Assembly: GCA_024645155.1 (NCBI GenBank)
Contig: JAHEGF010000082.1
Coordinates: 1 to 12,903, forward strand
Source: Phyllobacteriaceae bacterium
GTDB taxonomy: Bacteria > Pseudomonadota > Alphaproteobacteria > Rhizobiales > Rhizobiaceae
Direction of reading: 5' to 3'
DNA length: 12,903 nucleotides
The position numbers and the translations under genes were made by a program. Each line of letters begins with the position of its first letter. The stretch's first letter is position 1. Under the pieces are notes generated by a model. That model had not been told where the DNA came from, made no database searches, and saw only the letters and a program-made list of their open reading frames with translations. Of this stretch, positions 1 through 7,706 are shown one piece after another.

Positions 1-601
1 CATCGGCGCCAATGGAAACAGCACGATCGCATTCACCGCGCCGGATTGCTTCCACGCCCATCTGAATGGCTGTCGTTCCCGAAGCGCAGGCAGTCGACAA
101 CGTTACGGGAAGCCCGGAAAACCCAAACACGTCAGACAGTTGCGAAGCGACGGTTCCAAATTGTGCAGCTGCGAAAAAGTCATGGCCGCCTTTGGTCCTG
201 CAGTTTTCCAGCAATCGCTGAACACCGATTGCATCGCCGTCGGCACGATCATTCAACTCCAGCCGTTTGTGCCAATCCAGCTCTATCGGCGGACAGGCGA
301 GATACAGCGGTCCATCGAAATTCGAACCTTCAATTCCTGCCTGCGCGAGTGCCTCGCTGGCGGCCAGGCTTGCAAGTTCAAATGTCAGTTCTGTCATACC
401 CTTGCTGCTTGAATCGAGGAAATCAACTGTTCCGGCGATCCTGGTGTTGAGATGGTCGGTGGGAAACCTGGTAATTGGCCGGATGCCGGACTTGCCTGCG
501 GTCAAGGCTGCCCAATTGTCCTTTTTGCCAACACCCAAAGGCGTGACCATTCCGATACCGGTAACGACGACCACGGGTCTTTTGAATTTATCGACGGTCA
601 T
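1..601 (-). CDS. fabF1XL: Beta-ketoacyl-ACP synthase, FabF type, C-terminus cut off by window edge (likely FabF1XL)
   Basis: This is the N-terminal 200 residues of a condensing enzyme that joins malonyl-ACP to a growing acyl-ACP in the cytoplasm. Translating the minus strand from the ATG at 601-599 gives an uninterrupted frame to position 1. It opens with the usual KS start (VVVVTGIGMVTPLG) and carries the nucleophile motif STACASG, with the catalytic Cys as residue 172 (bases 86-88). The FabF family is about 410-430 residues, so the two active-site His residues lie beyond the window. The ATG follows directly on the TAG stop of the upstream synthase homologue, so translation is probably coupled. 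Downstream of acpXL in a rhizobial-type background, the best reading is the FabF1XL enzyme of very-long-chain fatty acid synthesis. The KS family is certain from the motif; the XL assignment rests on context and on my memory of the rhizobial gene order. Confidence 0.85.
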   Translation of the reverse strand, partial: MTVDKFKRPVVVVTGIGMVTPLGVGKKDNWAALTAGKSGIRPITRFPTDHLNTRIAGTVDFLDSSSKGMTELTFELASLAASEALAQAGIEGSNFDGPLYLACPPIELDWHKRLELNDRADGDAIGVQRLLENCRTKGGHDFFAAAQFGTVASQLSDVFGFSGLPVTLSTACASGTTAIQMGVEAIRRGECDRAVSIGAD

Positions 602-1792
602 CTAATTATCCGCCTTGCTGACCATCACCATGCCTTCTCCGCCAACAGAACCGATGCAGGTCGCAAGAGCCGAGGAAACAGGACCTGATGCCGGTTTTTC
701 CATATCAAGATCAAAGGGCGGATAAGCCACGCCATTGTGAACAGCAAGTGCCGCCAATGCGACCGCAAAGGGAAATTGTACTTCCTTCATGTATCCGGTC
801 ACGCCCGAAAATCCCCGGATCGCAACATCGCCATTTGCCGATAGGCCATTGTATTCGCCGGTGGTCGCTTCGCCGGCTCCGCCTGCCGCGGACATGACCA
901 GCCCGTTGCCGCCAAATCCGGCGTCTGCCGCGATATTGGCTACAAGACTATCCAGATTGCCAAGCCGGCGGTTGGACATGGACGATCGGACATTTCCAAG
1001 AGAGGCATATACCCGTGCGCCGCGGGCGAGTGCATGCTGCCTGGATTCACAAACCAGGAACGCTGCACCGGAGCCGGTGATCACATGATTTGCACCGTCT
1101 GTGTTTCGTTGCCAAAGCGGTTGCCAAGAACCTTCGTGCAATAATCCGCCGAGTGCCATGCTCAGCAACATGTCGGGATGTTCGGTCTGATACGCGCCGC
1201 CAATCAGAGCGTGACTGCTTTGCCCGGCACGAATGCGTTTGACGGCTACATCCAGCGCCGAAATCCCGGCACCTTCTTCGCCCATGAACGTGCGCGACGA
1301 ACCGGTGACCTTGTGGACGATGGAAATATTACCGGCGAGCAGGTTTGACAGTTGCGCGAGAAACAGGGTTGGACGCAGCTCGGTGGTCAATATCTCGTTG
1401 ATCAGCAAGTCCCGATCGTTGCGGGTTCTTGCCGCGTCGAGAATCATCGAATCGACATCAATGTCGCGTTCTCCGCCGCCTGCAGCAACAATCATGTCCA
1501 TGGACGCACATAACTCTTCGTCGTCCTTTATCCCGGCATCATTGAGCGCGAGGCCGGCGGTATAGGTTCCGAGCCTTTGCCAGGTTTCCATCTGGCGCAA
1601 GTCTCCGCGCTTGGGGATCTGTTCGCTCCAATCGATTTCCGGAAGCCGATGAACCGTGTAGGGCGCAAAGGCAGCGCTGTCGGCGCGCGGCGTCACCGCT
1701 CCGGAACTCAGCGTTTGCCAATGCGCACTTGCCCCAGTTCCCTGACAGGAAACGAGGCCTATGCCAGTTATGACGACGTCAATGTTACTCAT
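602..1792 (-). CDS. fabF2XL: Degenerate beta-ketoacyl-ACP synthase homologue lacking the Cys-His-His triad (likely FabF2XL, chain-length-factor-like)
   Basis: This 396-residue protein has the thiolase/KS fold from its opening (DVVITGIGLVSCQG) to its glycine-rich end (GSVGGEGMVMVSK). A gap-free alignment by eye around NLLAGNISI...RIRAG to E. coli FabF places Glu173 where the catalytic Cys should be. The HGT histidine is Ala302 (VMSAAGG) and the GH histidine is Tyr334 (VTGYMKE). It therefore should not condense. Related precedents are the chain-length-factor subunits of type II polyketide synthases, where Gln replaces Cys and the protein works as a heterodimer with an active KS. The neighbouring gene at 1-601 encodes such an active KS. 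The gene starts 44 bases after acpXL and its TAG abuts the next ATG, so the three are probably one operon. The role as a non-catalytic partner is inference. The matching rhizobial gene is called fabF2XL. Confidence 0.8.
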   Translation of the reverse strand: MSNIDVVITGIGLVSCQGTGASAHWQTLSSGAVTPRADSAAFAPYTVHRLPEIDWSEQIPKRGDLRQMETWQRLGTYTAGLALNDAGIKDDEELCASMDMIVAAGGGERDIDVDSMILDAARTRNDRDLLINEILTTELRPTLFLAQLSNLLAGNISIVHKVTGSSRTFMGEEGAGISALDVAVKRIRAGQSSHALIGGAYQTEHPDMLLSMALGGLLHEGSWQPLWQRNTDGANHVITGSGAAFLVCESRQHALARGARVYASLGNVRSSMSNRRLGNLDSLVANIAADAGFGGNGLVMSAAGGAGEATTGEYNGLSANGDVAIRGFSGVTGYMKEVQFPFAVALAALAVHNGVAYPPFDLDMEKPASGPVSSALATCIGSVGGEGMVMVSKADN

Positions 1793-1836
1793 TTCCGATC
1801 AGGTCCGGCATTGCACAGACGGGAAGATTTTCGTGT

Positions 1837-2118
1837 CTACGCGCTCTTTTCGCCAACAAGATTGTCAATCTTGGCGCAGAGGTTTTTCATGACGAAATAT
1901 TCCTCAGTCGCAACTTTCCCGTCGTTTACGTCCTGGGTCCATTTTTCAAGCGGAATCTTGATTCCGAATTCCTTGTCGACGGCAAAAACGATGTCGAGGA
2001 AATCAAGACTGTCGATTCCCAGATCGTCGATTGTGTGGCTATCGGGTGTGATGGTCTCACGATCGATTTCACTTGTCTCTGAAATAATGTCAGCGACTTT
2101 GTCAAATGTGGAAGACAC
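1837..2118 (-). CDS. acpXL: Acyl carrier protein AcpXL for very-long-chain fatty acid of lipid A
   Basis: This 93-residue acyl carrier protein has its phosphopantetheine site in DDLGIDSLDFLD, with Ser37 as the attachment residue. Its length and whole sequence (start SSTFDKVADI, end VMKNLCAKIDN) match the rhizobial AcpXL type rather than housekeeping AcpP of about 78 residues. AcpXL carries the 26-28-carbon omega-1-hydroxy fatty acid that LpxXL transfers to lipid A. I chose the GTG at 2118-2116, because a GAGGA ribosome site lies 8 bases upstream and the known proteins start at this point. A longer ATG frame to 2166 would add 16 residues with no family support. The synthase genes follow directly. 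Known rhizobial clusters usually have a fabZ gene immediately after acpXL, and it is absent here. Confidence 0.93.
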   Translation of the reverse strand: MSSTFDKVADIISETSEIDRETITPDSHTIDDLGIDSLDFLDIVFAVDKEFGIKIPLEKWTQDVNDGKVATEEYFVMKNLCAKIDNLVGEKSA

Positions 2119-2126
2119 GTGCGGGT

Positions 2127-2131
2127 TCCTC
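2127..2131 (-). promoter_or_regulatory. Ribosome binding site deciding the GTG start of acpXL
   Basis: On the minus strand GAGGA is followed by 8 bases and then GTG. This supports the 93-residue reading of acpXL over the longer ATG-initiated frame, which has no comparable site. Confidence 0.75.
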
Positions 2132-2242
2132 GTTTTCAATTCGATTGGCGCAGCGCGAAAGGCCACGACGTTCCGAGCGCGTGTCTAAACTGTTTTGGTG
2201 ACAAGGAAAAGGCTGAAAACGGATCGATGACAGCTTGGCACC

Positions 2243-2274
2243 CGGCGGCATCCGATATGCACCGAATGCCGCCG
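2243..2274 (-). terminator. GC-rich hairpin between katG and acpXL, possible katG terminator
   Basis: CGGCGGCAT (2243-2251) is perfectly complementary to ATGCCGCCG (2266-2274), and the helix may extend inward through a G-T pair. It begins 21 bases downstream of the katG stop. Neither strand shows a run of T after the stem, so it is not a canonical intrinsic terminator. It may instead be a mRNA 3'-end stabilising stem or part of the acpXL upstream region. Confidence 0.4.
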
Positions 2275-2294
2275 CGTTTGTTGAATTGCCAGCT

Positions 2295-4487
2295 TTAAGC
2301 CAAATCAAAGCGATCTGCGTTCATGACCTTGGTCCAGGCGGCCACAAAGTCTTTTACAAATTTCTCCTTGGCGTCACTTTGAGCATAAACTTCGGCAATC
2401 GCGCGGAGCTGCGAATTTGATCCGAACACCAGGTCAGCCCGTGTGCCGGACCACTTCTCCTTGCCCGTTTTGCGGTCGCTGCCGACATAGACATCCTCGT
2501 CATCGGCCGATACCGCCCATTTTGTGTTCATGTCCAGCAGGTTGAAGAAAAAGTCGTTGCTCAGCGTCCCCGGGCGGTCGGTGAAAACGCCGTGTCCGGT
2601 TCCACCGTGGTTTGTTCCCAGCATACGCATGCCGCCGACAAGCACCGTCATTTCCGGTGCGCTCAGAGTCAGAAGTTGCGCGCGGTCAAGCAGCATCCGC
2701 TCAGCGGGGACAGTGTATTTGGCCTTGGCATAGTTACGGAAACCATCGGCCTCGGGCTCGAGTGGGGCAAAGGATTCGGCATCCGTCTGTTCTGCGGAAG
2801 CGTCCATCCGGCCCGGTGTGAAAGGAACCTTCACATCGTGTCCGGCATCCTTGGCTGCCTTTTCAACGGCCGCGCAGCCACCAAGGACAATCAAGTCTGC
2901 CAGCGATACCTTCTTTGAATCAGACTGCGAGCCATTGAAGTTTTTCCGGACGGCTTCGAGGCTTTCGAGGACTTTTGCGAGTTGAGCAGGCTGGTTGACC
3001 TCCCAGTCTTTTTGCGGGGCGAGGCGAATGCGTGCACCATTTGCTCCGCCACGCTTGTCAGAACCGCGGAAAGTCGCGGCCGATGCCCAGGCGGTGGAGA
3101 CCAGCTCCGAGACGGACAAACCTGAAGCAAGCAGTTCCTTCTTCAGATTGGCGATGTCGGTGGCTCCGATCAAGGGGTGATCAACTTCGGGGATAGGGTC
3201 CTGCCAAATCAGGTCTTCTGCGGGGACCTCGGTTCCGAGATAGCGGGCTCGCGGGCCCATGTCGCGGTGAGTGAGCTTGAACCACGCGCGGGCAAAGGCA
3301 TCAGCGAATTCCTCTGGGTTTGCATGGAAGTGTCGCGAAATCTTCTCATAAGCAGGGTCCATGCGCATCGCCATGTCGGCGGTGGACATGATGATCGGCA
3401 CTTTGCGGGATGGATCCTCCGGATCGGGCGCCATGTCCTTTTCCTTGAGGTCCTTCGGTGTCCACTGCCAGGCCCCGGCCGGGCTTTTGGTCAACTCCCA
3501 CTCATAGCCGAACAGCACATCAAAATAGGCCATGTCCCACTTGGTCGGGTCAGGTGTCCATGCGCCTTCGAGCCCGCTGGTGATGGTGTCGCGCCCCTTG
3601 CCGCTTTTGTAGGTGCTCAGCCATCCTAGGCCCTGAGCCTCGATCGGTGCAGCCTCTGGCTCCGGGCCGACATTGGCGGCGTCGCCCGCGCCATGGGTCT
3701 TGCCGAAAGTGTGGCCGCCGGCTGTCAGCGCAACGGTTTCGTAGTCGTCCATCGCCATTCGCGCAAACGTTTCGCGGATATCGCGCCCAGACGCGACCGG
3801 GTCCGGCTTGCCATTCGGCCCTTCCGGGTTCACGTAGATCAGGCCCATCTGGACTGCGGCGAGGGGATTTTCCAGGTCGCGTTCGCCCGAGTAGCGTTTG
3901 TCTCCGAGCCATTCGGCCTCGTTGCCCCAGTAGATGTCTTCCTCCGGTTCCCAAACATCTTCGCGGCCGCCACCGAAGCCAAAGGTCTTGAAGCCCATCG
4001 ATTCCAGTGCGCAATTGCCGGCCAGAACCATCAAATCGGCCCAGGAGATTTTATTGCCGTATTTCTGCTTGATAGGCCAAAGCAGCCGTCGCGCCTTGTC
4101 GAGATTTCCATTGTCGGGCCAGCTGTTGAGAGGTGCAAAGCGCTGGCTGCCCGATGAGGCGCCGCCGCGGCCGTCACCGGTTCGGTAGGTGCCGGCACTG
4201 TGCCATGCCATACGGATGAAAAGCCCTCCATAGTGACCGTAGTCTGCCGGCCACCAATCCTGCGAATCGGTCATTAACGCGACGAGGTCCCGCTTCAGCG
4301 CCTTGAGGTCAAGTTTTGCGAAGGCCTCGGCATAATTGAACGTCTTGCCGAGCGGATCAGACATAGGCGCATTCTGGTGCAATATCCGGAGGTTCAACTG
4401 ATCCGGCCACCAATCCCGGTTTGAACGCGCCTCCAGCGTCGTGTGCATGACCGGGCATTTGCCGGAATTTTCTACTTTCTTGTCCAT
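2295..4487 (-). CDS. katG: Catalase-peroxidase KatG
   Basis: This 730-residue bifunctional haem enzyme removes hydrogen peroxide, with both catalase and peroxidase activity. It has the usual two-domain KatG length. Visible active-site elements are distal Arg92, Trp95 and His96 (IRMAWHSAGT), proximal His259 (AGGHTFGKTHG), and the Met244-Tyr218-Trp95 set that forms the KatG-specific cross-link (FARMAMDD, MGLIYVNPEGPNG). The C-terminal, non-haem-binding half is intact. I placed the start at the ATG 4487-4485, which has GGAG six bases upstream and gives MDKKVENSGKCPVMH, a typical KatG opening. A longer frame to 4550 lacks support. The gene is divergent from oxyR, the usual peroxide-sensing activator of catalase genes, which suggests OxyR control. 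No signal peptide is seen, so the enzyme is probably cytoplasmic. Confidence 0.97.
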   Translation of the reverse strand: MDKKVENSGKCPVMHTTLEARSNRDWWPDQLNLRILHQNAPMSDPLGKTFNYAEAFAKLDLKALKRDLVALMTDSQDWWPADYGHYGGLFIRMAWHSAGTYRTGDGRGGASSGSQRFAPLNSWPDNGNLDKARRLLWPIKQKYGNKISWADLMVLAGNCALESMGFKTFGFGGGREDVWEPEEDIYWGNEAEWLGDKRYSGERDLENPLAAVQMGLIYVNPEGPNGKPDPVASGRDIRETFARMAMDDYETVALTAGGHTFGKTHGAGDAANVGPEPEAAPIEAQGLGWLSTYKSGKGRDTITSGLEGAWTPDPTKWDMAYFDVLFGYEWELTKSPAGAWQWTPKDLKEKDMAPDPEDPSRKVPIIMSTADMAMRMDPAYEKISRHFHANPEEFADAFARAWFKLTHRDMGPRARYLGTEVPAEDLIWQDPIPEVDHPLIGATDIANLKKELLASGLSVSELVSTAWASAATFRGSDKRGGANGARIRLAPQKDWEVNQPAQLAKVLESLEAVRKNFNGSQSDSKKVSLADLIVLGGCAAVEKAAKDAGHDVKVPFTPGRMDASAEQTDAESFAPLEPEADGFRNYAKAKYTVPAERMLLDRAQLLTLSAPEMTVLVGGMRMLGTNHGGTGHGVFTDRPGTLSNDFFFNLLDMNTKWAVSADDEDVYVGSDRKTGKEKWSGTRADLVFGSNSQLRAIAEVYAQSDAKEKFVKDFVAAWTKVMNADRFDLA

Positions 4488-4520
4488 GTCTTTCTCCAAC
4501 AGTTTGGGTGTCCGTCGATA

Positions 4521-4536
4521 TGTTCCAGCCGGAACA
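4521..4536 (-). repeat. Inverted repeat TGTTCC-N4-GGAACA in the katG leader
   Basis: Six-base arms at 4521-4526 and 4531-4536 flank a four-base centre, 33 bases upstream of the katG ATG. A perfect ten-base palindrome, ACATATATGT, lies nearby at 4549-4558. They could be a 5'-leader hairpin, an operator, or chance. No regulator can be named from the sequence. Confidence 0.35.
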
Positions 4537-4681
4537 GTCTCAGGTTCCACATATATGTCCAGTATGTGCAGCCACGATGCCGATGCGCTGTTTTCGCCAT
4601 CAGTGCCTGTCCAGGCCTTGACGCCGGCGCTAATTATTGCCGGGCAGTTGGCAAATCCTAAAGTGTATGTAGTTCACCTTG

Positions 4682-4687
4682 ATCATA
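4682..4687 (-). promoter_or_regulatory. katG: Candidate katG promoter -10 element
   Basis: The minus strand reads TATGAT at 4687-4682, a good -10 hexamer about 195 bases upstream of the katG start. The hexamer 17 bases upstream (GCCTTG) is a poor -35, as expected for a promoter that depends on an activator. The OxyR-like site at 4717-4731 begins just upstream of that -35 position. Confidence 0.3.
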
Positions 4688-4716
4688 AATTCCAATCGTA
4701 TTAGCAAGGCTTTCTG

Positions 4717-4731
4717 ATAAGAAAAAATTAT
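4717..4731. promoter_or_regulatory. Candidate OxyR half-site between katG and oxyR
   Basis: ATAA-N7-TTAT is 15 bases long and has the geometry of one OxyR dimer site (ATAG-N7-CTAT) with near-consensus arms. OxyR usually binds two such sites 7 bases apart. The downstream partner position (4739-4753) has only a partial match, and the upstream one (4695-4709) is poor. The site is 19 bases before the oxyR start and just upstream of the proposed katG -35, so it could serve both autorepression and katG activation. Confidence 0.35.
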
Positions 4732-4749
4732 GATACGGATATCCACCAG

Positions 4750-5646
4750 ATGGTTTCCATTCGACAATTCGGTTATTTTAATGCGGTCGCCGAAACACGC
4801 CATTTTGGCCGGGCGGCGGAGCAGTGCTCGGTCAGTCAACCGGCCCTGTCGATGCAAATCCGCCAGTTGGAACAGGAGCTTGGGGTGCAGTTGCTGGAGC
4901 GGCACCGGGATGGCACACGGCTAACCGGTATCGGCAGAGAGATCGCTGGGAGAGTTTCGCGGATATTACACGAGGTACGTGACCTGAAGGATTTCGCCCG
5001 GCATGGCACGCGGCTACTGGCTGGAAAGCTGCGGCTCGGGGTCATTCCGACGCTGACGCCCTATGTACTGCCGTCTGTGTTGCCGCGGTTGCGGTCGCAA
5101 CACCCGGACCTGGATCTGGAAATCCGGGAAACACAGACCAGCATTCTCATGGACGAGTTGCAGGCTGGCAAGCTTGATGCGGTGCTTGCGGCGATGCCGC
5201 TGATCGGGACCGGCATTGAAACGGGCGTGCTGTTTGAAGACCCGTTTCTGCTCGCTGTCCATTCGACGGGGCAGGATGTCGCCGACATGAAGGTCAGCGT
5301 GGAGCGGGCGTGTGAAGGCCGGCTGCTGTTGCTTGAGGAAGGGCATTGCCTGCGGGACCAGGCATTGTCGTTCTGTCACGCCGGGAACCGCGGCAACATT
5401 GATACTCTTGGAGCCTCAAGCCTGTCCACGATTGTGCAGATGGTGGCCAATGGCATGGGAATGACCCTGCTTCCGCAGTTATGTATCGAAGTCGAACTGA
5501 AAAACCTCCCGGTCCAGGTTATGCGCTTCGAAGACCCTGCACCCAGGCGGCAGATTGCGCTTGCCTGGCGAACCTCGTCGCCGCGTAAGCGTGATTTCGT
5601 CGGGCTTGGCCGGATAATTTGCGGCGTCTGCGCGCCGCAACGGTGA
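4750..5646 (+). CDS. oxyR: Peroxide-sensing LysR-type regulator OxyR
   Basis: This 298-residue LysR-family regulator has an N-terminal winged helix-turn-helix at about residues 18-45 (FGRAAEQCSVSQPALS, then the recognition helix and linker) and a C-terminal regulatory domain. The segment GHCLRDQALSFC holds Cys200 and Cys209, equivalent to the redox pair Cys199/Cys208 of E. coli OxyR, which form a disulfide on contact with peroxide and activate transcription. This motif separates OxyR from other LysR regulators. It is divergent from katG, 262 bases apart, the classic arrangement for a LysR regulator and its target. The ATG at 4750 has only a weak ribosome site, but it gives the standard family opening. 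The 3' end lies 10 bases from the convergent ppk2 gene. Confidence 0.94.
   Translation: MVSIRQFGYFNAVAETRHFGRAAEQCSVSQPALSMQIRQLEQELGVQLLERHRDGTRLTGIGREIAGRVSRILHEVRDLKDFARHGTRLLAGKLRLGVIPTLTPYVLPSVLPRLRSQHPDLDLEIRETQTSILMDELQAGKLDAVLAAMPLIGTGIETGVLFEDPFLLAVHSTGQDVADMKVSVERACEGRLLLLEEGHCLRDQALSFCHAGNRGNIDTLGASSLSTIVQMVANGMGMTLLPQLCIEVELKNLPVQVMRFEDPAPRRQIALAWRTSSPRKRDFVGLGRIICGVCAPQR
5619..5640. terminator. Hairpin at the oxyR/ppk2 convergent junction
   Basis: TTGCGGCG (5619-5626) and CGCCGCAA (5633-5640) form a perfect 8-base stem with a 6-base loop inside the last oxyR codons, just before both stop codons. The two genes converge with a 10-base gap, so a shared bidirectional 3'-end structure is plausible. 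No T-run follows on either strand, so termination by this stem is uncertain. Confidence 0.35.
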
Positions 5647-5656
5647 TCCCGGTTAT

Positions 5657-6712
5657 CTATTTGGACCGGCGTTGTGTCGGGTGCAGGCTTTTGCCCAAGA
5701 TATGCTCACTGTTGCCGATCACCGCCGCGCTCGAACCCACGATCAGCGGGTCCGGGGAACCCACGACTTCCTTATCCTTGCCGGGGTATGGCAAGGTCGA
5801 GAGGAAATGGCGCATGCAGGCAAGGCGTGCGCGCTTTTTGTCGTTAGATTTGATTATCGTCCAGGGGGCATCCGCGGTGTCGGTATAAAAGAACATCGCT
5901 TCCTTGGCTTCGGTATATTCCTCCCACTTGTCGAGTGACTGGCGGTCAATCGGTGATAATTTCCATTTTTTCAATGGCTCGCGTTCGCGTGATTTGAAAC
6001 GGCGAAGCTGTTCGTCCCGTGTCACGGAAAACCAGTATTTGTAGAGCCGGATACCGCTGCGTACCAGCATGCGCTCAACGTCCGGGGCTTCCCGCATAAA
6101 CTCGAGGTAATCCGCGGGTGTGCAGAAATCCATGACGCGTTCGACGCCGCCGCGATTGTACCAGGACCGGTCAAACAGCACGATCTCGCCGGCACTGGGC
6201 AAATGGTGGACGTACCGCTGGAAATACCATTGCGATCTTTCGCGATCGGTCGGTTTGTCCAGCGCGATGACCCTTGCGCCGCGCGGGTTGAGATGTTCGG
6301 TGAAGCGTTTGATTGTTCCGCCCTTGCCCGCGGCATCGCGACCTTCGAACAACATGACGATCTTCTGGCCGGTTGCCTTGACCCAGTCCTGGACTTTCAG
6401 CAATTCAACCTGAAGTTCAGCCTTCTGAACCTCATAGTCTTTTCGGGAAATCTTGCGCTTGTAGGGATACTCACCGTTCTCGAAAAGCCGCCTGATCTCC
6501 TCGTGGTCTAGGCGTTCCGGCACTTGCCCGGCCTTGGTACCAGCCGGATTTCCGCCAGATCTCTTGTGCGATTTTTCCGTATTACCTGTTTTGATGCCGG
6601 TTGAATCCGTGGTGATTGATCCGACTGGTGTCGGCACTTCAGGATCAACAGCCCTAGCCGGATTTTCACCTTCACTTCCGTTTATCGCTTTCGCGCTATC
6701 ACTGATCGCCAT
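5657..6712 (-). CDS. ppk2: Polyphosphate kinase 2 (PPK2), class I type
   Basis: This 351-residue enzyme of the PPK2 family transfers phosphate between inorganic polyphosphate and nucleotides, typically making NTP from NDP. The single PPK2 domain spans about residues 85-325. It has Walker A GRDAAGKGG (124-132) followed by TIKRF, and Walker B/lid DRSWYNRGGVERVM (181-194). The final RLACMRHFLSTLPY stretch is typical. The first 65 residues are rich in Gly, Pro, Ser, Thr and Lys and are probably disordered. The start is supported by AAGAGGG just upstream of the ATG at 6712-6710. That start lies inside the end of the DUF1194 gene with a 14-base overlap, so the two are probably translated in a coupled way. 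Class is judged from the single domain and length. Confidence 0.95.
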   Translation of the reverse strand: MAISDSAKAINGSEGENPARAVDPEVPTPVGSITTDSTGIKTGNTEKSHKRSGGNPAGTKAGQVPERLDHEEIRRLFENGEYPYKRKISRKDYEVQKAELQVELLKVQDWVKATGQKIVMLFEGRDAAGKGGTIKRFTEHLNPRGARVIALDKPTDRERSQWYFQRYVHHLPSAGEIVLFDRSWYNRGGVERVMDFCTPADYLEFMREAPDVERMLVRSGIRLYKYWFSVTRDEQLRRFKSREREPLKKWKLSPIDRQSLDKWEEYTEAKEAMFFYTDTADAPWTIIKSNDKKRARLACMRHFLSTLPYPGKDKEVVGSPDPLIVGSSAAVIGNSEHILGKSLHPTQRRSK

Positions 6713-7580
6713 CAGGCCCTCTTTTGCTTATCCGCTGATCGTTACGGTGCACAAATGCCGCCGAAATGCCTTGATTCATATCAAAATCCGTAATTATTTC
6801 AGGAACATCAGTGGCCGTCGACGGGTTCCCGGCGTCTGCTGCAAACACGCCGATAATTTCGCGTAACAGCTTGCGGCGGATCGCGGTGCGGAAGTCTTCA
6901 AAGTTTTCCGCTGACATCAGGAATGCACCTGGACCACCGATTACGTGAAATGCGTAGTGGTCGCGCAGATTGAGAACCGCCAGAGCGCCCAGATCATGGT
7001 CATCGCTGTAAATGACCAGGCCGTTGATTGTAACACCCCTGCTGACGGCGAGATCGCGCTCCTCTTCGCAGCGGGCGATGTCGCTTGTCCCGTCACCGGA
7101 AATGTCGATGGCGCGCCGCTTTCCGGCATATGCGTTGCCCTCGATACTGGCTGTTGAGTAGCGGATCACACCGGCAATGTCTGTCAATCCGGAAAACGCC
7201 CGTGGTGCAGCGCCTATTCGTGCGGCGAAGGCGGCAGCGCTTGCCTCGTCCCGCAACAGCGTCCAGTCGACCACCGTTTCCTGCTGGTAGCTTCCGGCCC
7301 ATTGCATCACCGAAACAGCAACGCCATTTTCGCCGGCAGACCGGATGGCGCGGACTACCTCGGGGTGCAGAAACGCTTCATAAAGACCCTGTTTTTGCAG
7401 GGCAAACTCCCGGGCGTCCACGCTTGTTGAGGTATCAATGGCGAGGACCAGTTCGAGATCTGCAGGGATTTCGGCGCCGGCCTCTGCCGGAGAAACGCAA
7501 AAAGTAAAAATCGCCAGCACCCACTGGCGCGCTCGGGGGATACACCATCGAATTTTGAAGTCGGGAAGATTGGCCAGCAT
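6699..7580 (-). CDS. Secreted DUF1194 (von Willebrand factor A-like) protein
   Basis: This 293-residue protein has a Sec-type signal peptide: a basic start, a hydrophobic stretch WVLAIFTFCVS (about 20-30) and a likely cleavage near AEAGA. A VWA-like domain follows, with a metal-binding DTSTS motif (Asp49, Ser51, Ser53), Thr133 and IDISGDG (Asp163). The text matches DUF1194, whose members are exported proteins of unknown function in alphaproteobacteria. IGGPGAFLMSAENFEDFRTAIRRKLLREI is split here by domain end: the IGGPGAF element and the AIRRKLLREI element are characteristic of the family. I chose the ATG at 7580-7578 because AGGAGGT stands just ahead; an upstream TTG at 7604 lacks a site. 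About 50 residues extend beyond the usual family end, into the ppk2 ribosome site. Function is unknown. Confidence 0.88.
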   Translation of the reverse strand: MLANLPDFKIRWCIPRARQWVLAIFTFCVSPAEAGAEIPADLELVLAIDTSTSVDAREFALQKQGLYEAFLHPEVVRAIRSAGENGVAVSVMQWAGSYQQETVVDWTLLRDEASAAAFAARIGAAPRAFSGLTDIAGVIRYSTASIEGNAYAGKRRAIDISGDGTSDIARCEEERDLAVSRGVTINGLVIYSDDHDLGALAVLNLRDHYAFHVIGGPGAFLMSAENFEDFRTAIRRKLLREIIGVFAADAGNPSTATDVPEIITDFDMNQGISAAFVHRNDQRISKRGPDGDQ

Positions 7581-7583
7581 CAA

Positions 7584-7590
7584 ACCTCCT
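7584..7590 (-). promoter_or_regulatory. Strong ribosome binding site deciding the DUF1194 start
   Basis: On the minus strand AGGAGGT is followed by TTG and then ATG (7580-7578). This is the strongest Shine-Dalgarno match in the window and rules in favour of the shorter 293-residue reading. Confidence 0.8.
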
Positions 7591-7706
7591 GCCTGACCCG
7601 GCAATATGGCACCGGCACCGCTTTAAGTCAGGTAATAATGCATTGTACGGGCGCGAACGACCTGTAAATGCGATGCTTTGACCTGCGAATGGCATACTGT
7701 TGTGGT

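Noticed and set aside
1577..2188. A 203-residue open frame on the plus strand across the synthase homologue and acpXL
   Set aside because: It is antisense to two well-supported genes, has no recognisable domain and its composition is that of a reverse-frame shadow.
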